In this document: positions 21,860 to 24,173 of the stretch, piece by piece | Position numbering within the stretch: position 1 is the stretch's first letter | How the letters are laid out: each line of letters opens with the position of its first letter | Assembly: GCF_003248455.1 (NCBI RefSeq) | Contig: NZ_QFNM01000037.1 | Location: forward strand, 1 to 24,173 | From: Brevundimonas sp. | Lineage (GTDB): Bacteria > Pseudomonadota > Alphaproteobacteria > Caulobacterales > Caulobacteraceae | Direction: 5' to 3' | DNA: 24,173 nucleotides | Position numbers and translations under genes: made by a program | Notes under the pieces: generated by a model | Database searches by the model: none | The model's input: the letters and a program-made list of their open reading frames with translations, nothing else | What the model was told of the DNA's origin: nothing

Positions 21860-23273
21860 GACCTCACCTTCCTCGACTGTCGTCACCCGCTTCGCCCCCT
21901 CGCCGACAGGCTATCTGCATATCGGCGGGGCGAGAACCGCCTTGTTCAACTGGCTGTACGCCAGGAGACACGCAGGGCGCTTTCTGATCCGCGTCGAGGA
22001 CACCGACCGCGAGCGTTCGACCGACGCGGCCGTCAAGGCGATCTTCGACGGCCTCAGCTGGTTGGAACTGTTCGCCGACGAGGAGCCGGTGTTCCAGTTC
22101 AGGCGCGCCGACCGCCACCGCGAGGTCGTAGATCGGCTGCTTGAGACGGGTCACGCCTATCGCGACTTCGCCACGGCGGAAGAGACCGGGCGACTGCGCG
22201 ACGAAGCCAAGGCCGAGAAACGCAGTTTCGAATCGCCCTGGCGCGACCGGACACCCACCGTCGACGACCTAGCCCTGCCGCATGTCGTCCGTTTCCGCAG
22301 ACCGCAATCGAGCACGGTGACGGTGCCCGACGAGGTCCAGGGCGCGGTCAGCTGGTCCACCGACGATCTGGACGACCTGGTGCTGCTGCGGTCCGACGGG
22401 GCGCCGACCTACAACCTGGCCGTGGTGGTCGATGACCACGACATGGGCGTGACCCATGTCATTCGCGGCGACGATCACCTGAACAATGCCGCGCGCCAGA
22501 GCCTGATCTACGACGCCCTGGGCTGGGCGCGGCCGGTGTTCGCCCACATCCCGCTGATCCACGGGCCGGACGGCGCCAAATTATCCAAGCGGCATGGCGC
22601 CCAGGCGGTCCATGAATACGCCGAGATGGGCTATCTGCCCGAGGCCATGCGCAACTATCTGGCCCGGCTGGGTTGGGCGCACGGGGACGACGAATTGTTC
22701 AGCGACGCCCAGGCCATCGAATGGTTCGATCTGGCCGGCATCGGCAAGGCTCCCGCGCGGCTGGATTTCGACAAGCTGGCGCACGTCAACGCCCACTGGC
22801 TGCGCCTGGCCGACGACGAGCGTCTGGCCAAGCTGGCGCTGGACGCCCACCTGCAGAAAGGCCACGTCCTGGCCGAGGCGGACGAGGCCCGACTTCAACG
22901 CGCCATGCCCTTCGTCAAGGATCGCGCCAAGACGGTGCTGGACCTGGCCGATCAGACGGCCTTCGTGCTGAAGACCCGCCCGCTCGACATCGACGACAAG
23001 GGCCGCGCCCTGCTGTCGGGCGAGACGCTGGATCGCCTGAGCCGCCTGCGCGAACGGCTGGCCCTTTTCCAATCCTGGGACGTCTTCGCCCTGGAGGCCG
23101 AACTCAAGGCCTTTGCGGAATCGGAGGGCGTCGGATTCGGCAAGATCGGCCCGCCGATGCGCGCGGCGCTTACCGCAGGGTCAGCTTCACCCGACATCGC
23201 ACGCACTTTATCCGCCCTGGGACGCGACGAAAGTCTCGGGCGCTTGGATGATGCGCTGCAACAGACTAAGTGA
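21858..23273 (+). CDS. gltX: Glutamyl-tRNA synthetase
   Basis: Class I aminoacyl-tRNA synthetase of 471 aa charging tRNA-Glu (EC 6.1.1.17). The first signature is PSPTGYLHIGGART (HIGG at 21-24); the second, KMSKS-like, is KLSKR at 241-245. The anticodon-binding C-terminal domain ends at about 470. Alphaproteobacteria often carry two GltX copies and use one to charge tRNA-Gln for the amidotransferase route; which copy this is cannot be told here. The ATG has no obvious Shine-Dalgarno and overlaps the comEC start in CATG. It is followed 66 bp later by gltA on the same strand. Confidence 0.96.
   Translation: MTSPSSTVVTRFAPSPTGYLHIGGARTALFNWLYARRHAGRFLIRVEDTDRERSTDAAVKAIFDGLSWLELFADEEPVFQFRRADRHREVVDRLLETGHAYRDFATAEETGRLRDEAKAEKRSFESPWRDRTPTVDDLALPHVVRFRRPQSSTVTVPDEVQGAVSWSTDDLDDLVLLRSDGAPTYNLAVVVDDHDMGVTHVIRGDDHLNNAARQSLIYDALGWARPVFAHIPLIHGPDGAKLSKRHGAQAVHEYAEMGYLPEAMRNYLARLGWAHGDDELFSDAQAIEWFDLAGIGKAPARLDFDKLAHVNAHWLRLADDERLAKLALDAHLQKGHVLAEADEARLQRAMPFVKDRAKTVLDLADQTAFVLKTRPLDIDDKGRALLSGETLDRLSRLRERLALFQSWDVFALEAELKAFAESEGVGFGKIGPPMRAALTAGSASPDIARTLSALGRDESLGRLDDALQQTK
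21867..21874 (-). promoter_or_regulatory. Ribosome-binding site selecting the comEC start
   Basis: GAGGAAGG on the minus strand, 7 bases before the ATG at 21859. It lies inside the fourth to sixth codons of gltX on the other strand and inside the extended GTG-start frame, favouring the shorter ComEC. Confidence 0.6.
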
Positions 23274-23339
23274 TCACCCACAAACCAAAAAGCGCCCGAC
23301 GCCTCCCCGCGCCTGGACGTATGATGCAAAGGGGCATTC

Positions 23340-24173
23340 ATGACTGAACAAGCCAAAACCGCCGGCTCGGCGACCCTGTCCTTCGAGGACAAGACCATCG
23401 AGTTGCCGGTCCTGTCGGGCTCCACCGGCCCGGACGTCATCGACATCCGCAAGCTCTATGCGGGAACGGGCGCCTTCACTTTCGATCCCGGCTTCACCTC
23501 CACGGCCGCCTGTGAATCGGCCCTGACCTATATCGACGGCGACGCCGGCGTGCTGCTGCACCGCGGTTATCCGATCGACCAACTGGCGTCGCAATCGAAC
23601 TTCGTCGAGGTGTGCCACCTGCTGCTGCACGGCGAACTGCCGACCGCCGAACAGTACGAGAAGTTCGAGAACTCGATCACCATGCACACCATGCTGCATG
23701 CGCAGATCGACCGCTTCTTCGACGGGTTCCGTCGTGACGCCCATCCGATGGCCATCATGGTCGGCATCGTCGGCGCCCTGTCGGCCTTCTATCACGACAG
23801 CCTGGACATCCACGATCCGGTGCAACGCGACATCTCGGCCATCCGCCTGATCGCCAAGATGCCGACCATCGCGGCCCGCGCCTATAAATATCATGTCGGC
23901 CAGCCGTTCGTGTCGCCCCGCAACGACCTGTCCTACGCCGAAAACTTCCTGCGCATGTGCTTCGCCGTGCCAGCCGAGGACTATCACGTCGATCCGGCCC
24001 TGGTTCGCGCCATGGACCGCATCTTCACCCTTCACGCCGACCACGAGCAGAACGCCTCGACCTCGACCGTCCGCCTGGCCGGCTCGTCGGGCGCCAACCC
24101 CTTCGCCTGTATCGCCGCCGGCATCGCCTGCCTGTGGGGCCCGTCGCACGGCGGCGCCAACGAAGAGGCGCTG
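23340..24173 (+). CDS. gltA: Citrate synthase, 5' part (cut by window end)
   Basis: The first 278 residues of a type II citrate synthase (EC 2.3.3.16), the entry enzyme of the TCA cycle condensing oxaloacetate and acetyl-CoA. It begins MTEQAKTAGSATLSFEDK and contains FTLHADHEQNASTSTVR (H235, equivalent to E. coli H229) and GPSHGGANE, whose H270 corresponds to the catalytic H264 of E. coli. The remaining catalytic His and Asp would lie past the window end. AAAGGGG (23328-23334) is 5 bases before the ATG. TATGAT at 23320-23325 could be a -10, but would leave a very short leader. The gltX-gltA pairing is common in alphaproteobacteria. Confidence 0.96.
   Translation, partial: MTEQAKTAGSATLSFEDKTIELPVLSGSTGPDVIDIRKLYAGTGAFTFDPGFTSTAACESALTYIDGDAGVLLHRGYPIDQLASQSNFVEVCHLLLHGELPTAEQYEKFENSITMHTMLHAQIDRFFDGFRRDAHPMAIMVGIVGALSAFYHDSLDIHDPVQRDISAIRLIAKMPTIAARAYKYHVGQPFVSPRNDLSYAENFLRMCFAVPAEDYHVDPALVRAMDRIFTLHADHEQNASTSTVRLAGSSGANPFACIAAGIACLWGPSHGGANEEAL

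Noticed and set aside
18083..23273. Rare TTA leucine codons in trpC and gltX as possible regulatory codons or transfer marks
   Set aside because: Only a few are present, in otherwise typical core genes. TTA control is known from Streptomyces and there is no reason to expect it here.
1..24173. Mobile elements, CRISPR arrays, toxin-antitoxin or defence genes
   Set aside because: No transposase, integrase, phage gene, regularly spaced repeat or defence-type protein was found on either strand. The window reads as core genome.

Overview
The window is a gene-dense, high-GC chromosomal segment. It suggests an alphaproteobacterium of the Caulobacterales, most likely Brevundimonas or a close relative. 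The evidence is the strong G/C bias at third codon positions, which leaves long antisense shadow ORFs; an alphaproteobacterial LexA operator (GTTC-N7-GTTC type); and the gene orders tpiA-secG-pyrG, trpE-trpG-trpD-trpC, and lexA/comEC/gltX/gltA. No rRNA, tRNA, CRISPR array, insertion sequence or prophage was seen. The genus is an inference from memory of gene order and protein style, not from a search.

Layout. Positions 1-287 hold no supported gene, only two hairpins. Next come yaaA (peroxide stress), then bdhA (3-hydroxybutyrate dehydrogenase) and a patatin-like lipase, a likely two-gene unit for polyhydroxybutyrate or lipid metabolism. Convergent to them is a cytochrome b561 gene coupled to a Sua5-type tRNA t6A gene. 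Then follow an acyl-CoA dehydrogenase (DmdC/FadE-like, about 594 aa), an oligopeptidase B-like S9 peptidase with a Tat-like signal peptide, and a coupled GNAT acetyltransferase. A 52-codon membrane microprotein gene (9273-9431) points back toward them. The leftward block tpiA - secG - terminator - pyrG comes next.

From 12732 rightward lies a PpiD-like periplasmic chaperone, fused by an ATGA overlap to trpE. A small reverse-strand membrane-protein gene interrupts the trp cluster before trpG, trpD and trpC. lexA follows with a symmetric double LexA operator, then convergent comEC, and gltX diverging from comEC through a shared CATG start. The window ends inside gltA (citrate synthase).

How the genes work together: trpE/G/D/C give the first committed tryptophan steps from chorismate to indole-glycerol phosphate (trpF, trpB and trpA are not here). 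pyrG, tpiA, secG, gltX, gltA and sua5 are core housekeeping genes. Translational coupling by ATGA or GTGA overlap occurs at four junctions, and all four convergent gene pairs end within 3 bp of each other or overlap.

This is mostly an ordinary core-genome region. I did not find a convincing new system. The best leads are the symmetric four-half-site LexA array, the two unannotated-type small membrane proteins, the reverse gene inside the trp cluster, and the ppiD-trpE coupling.
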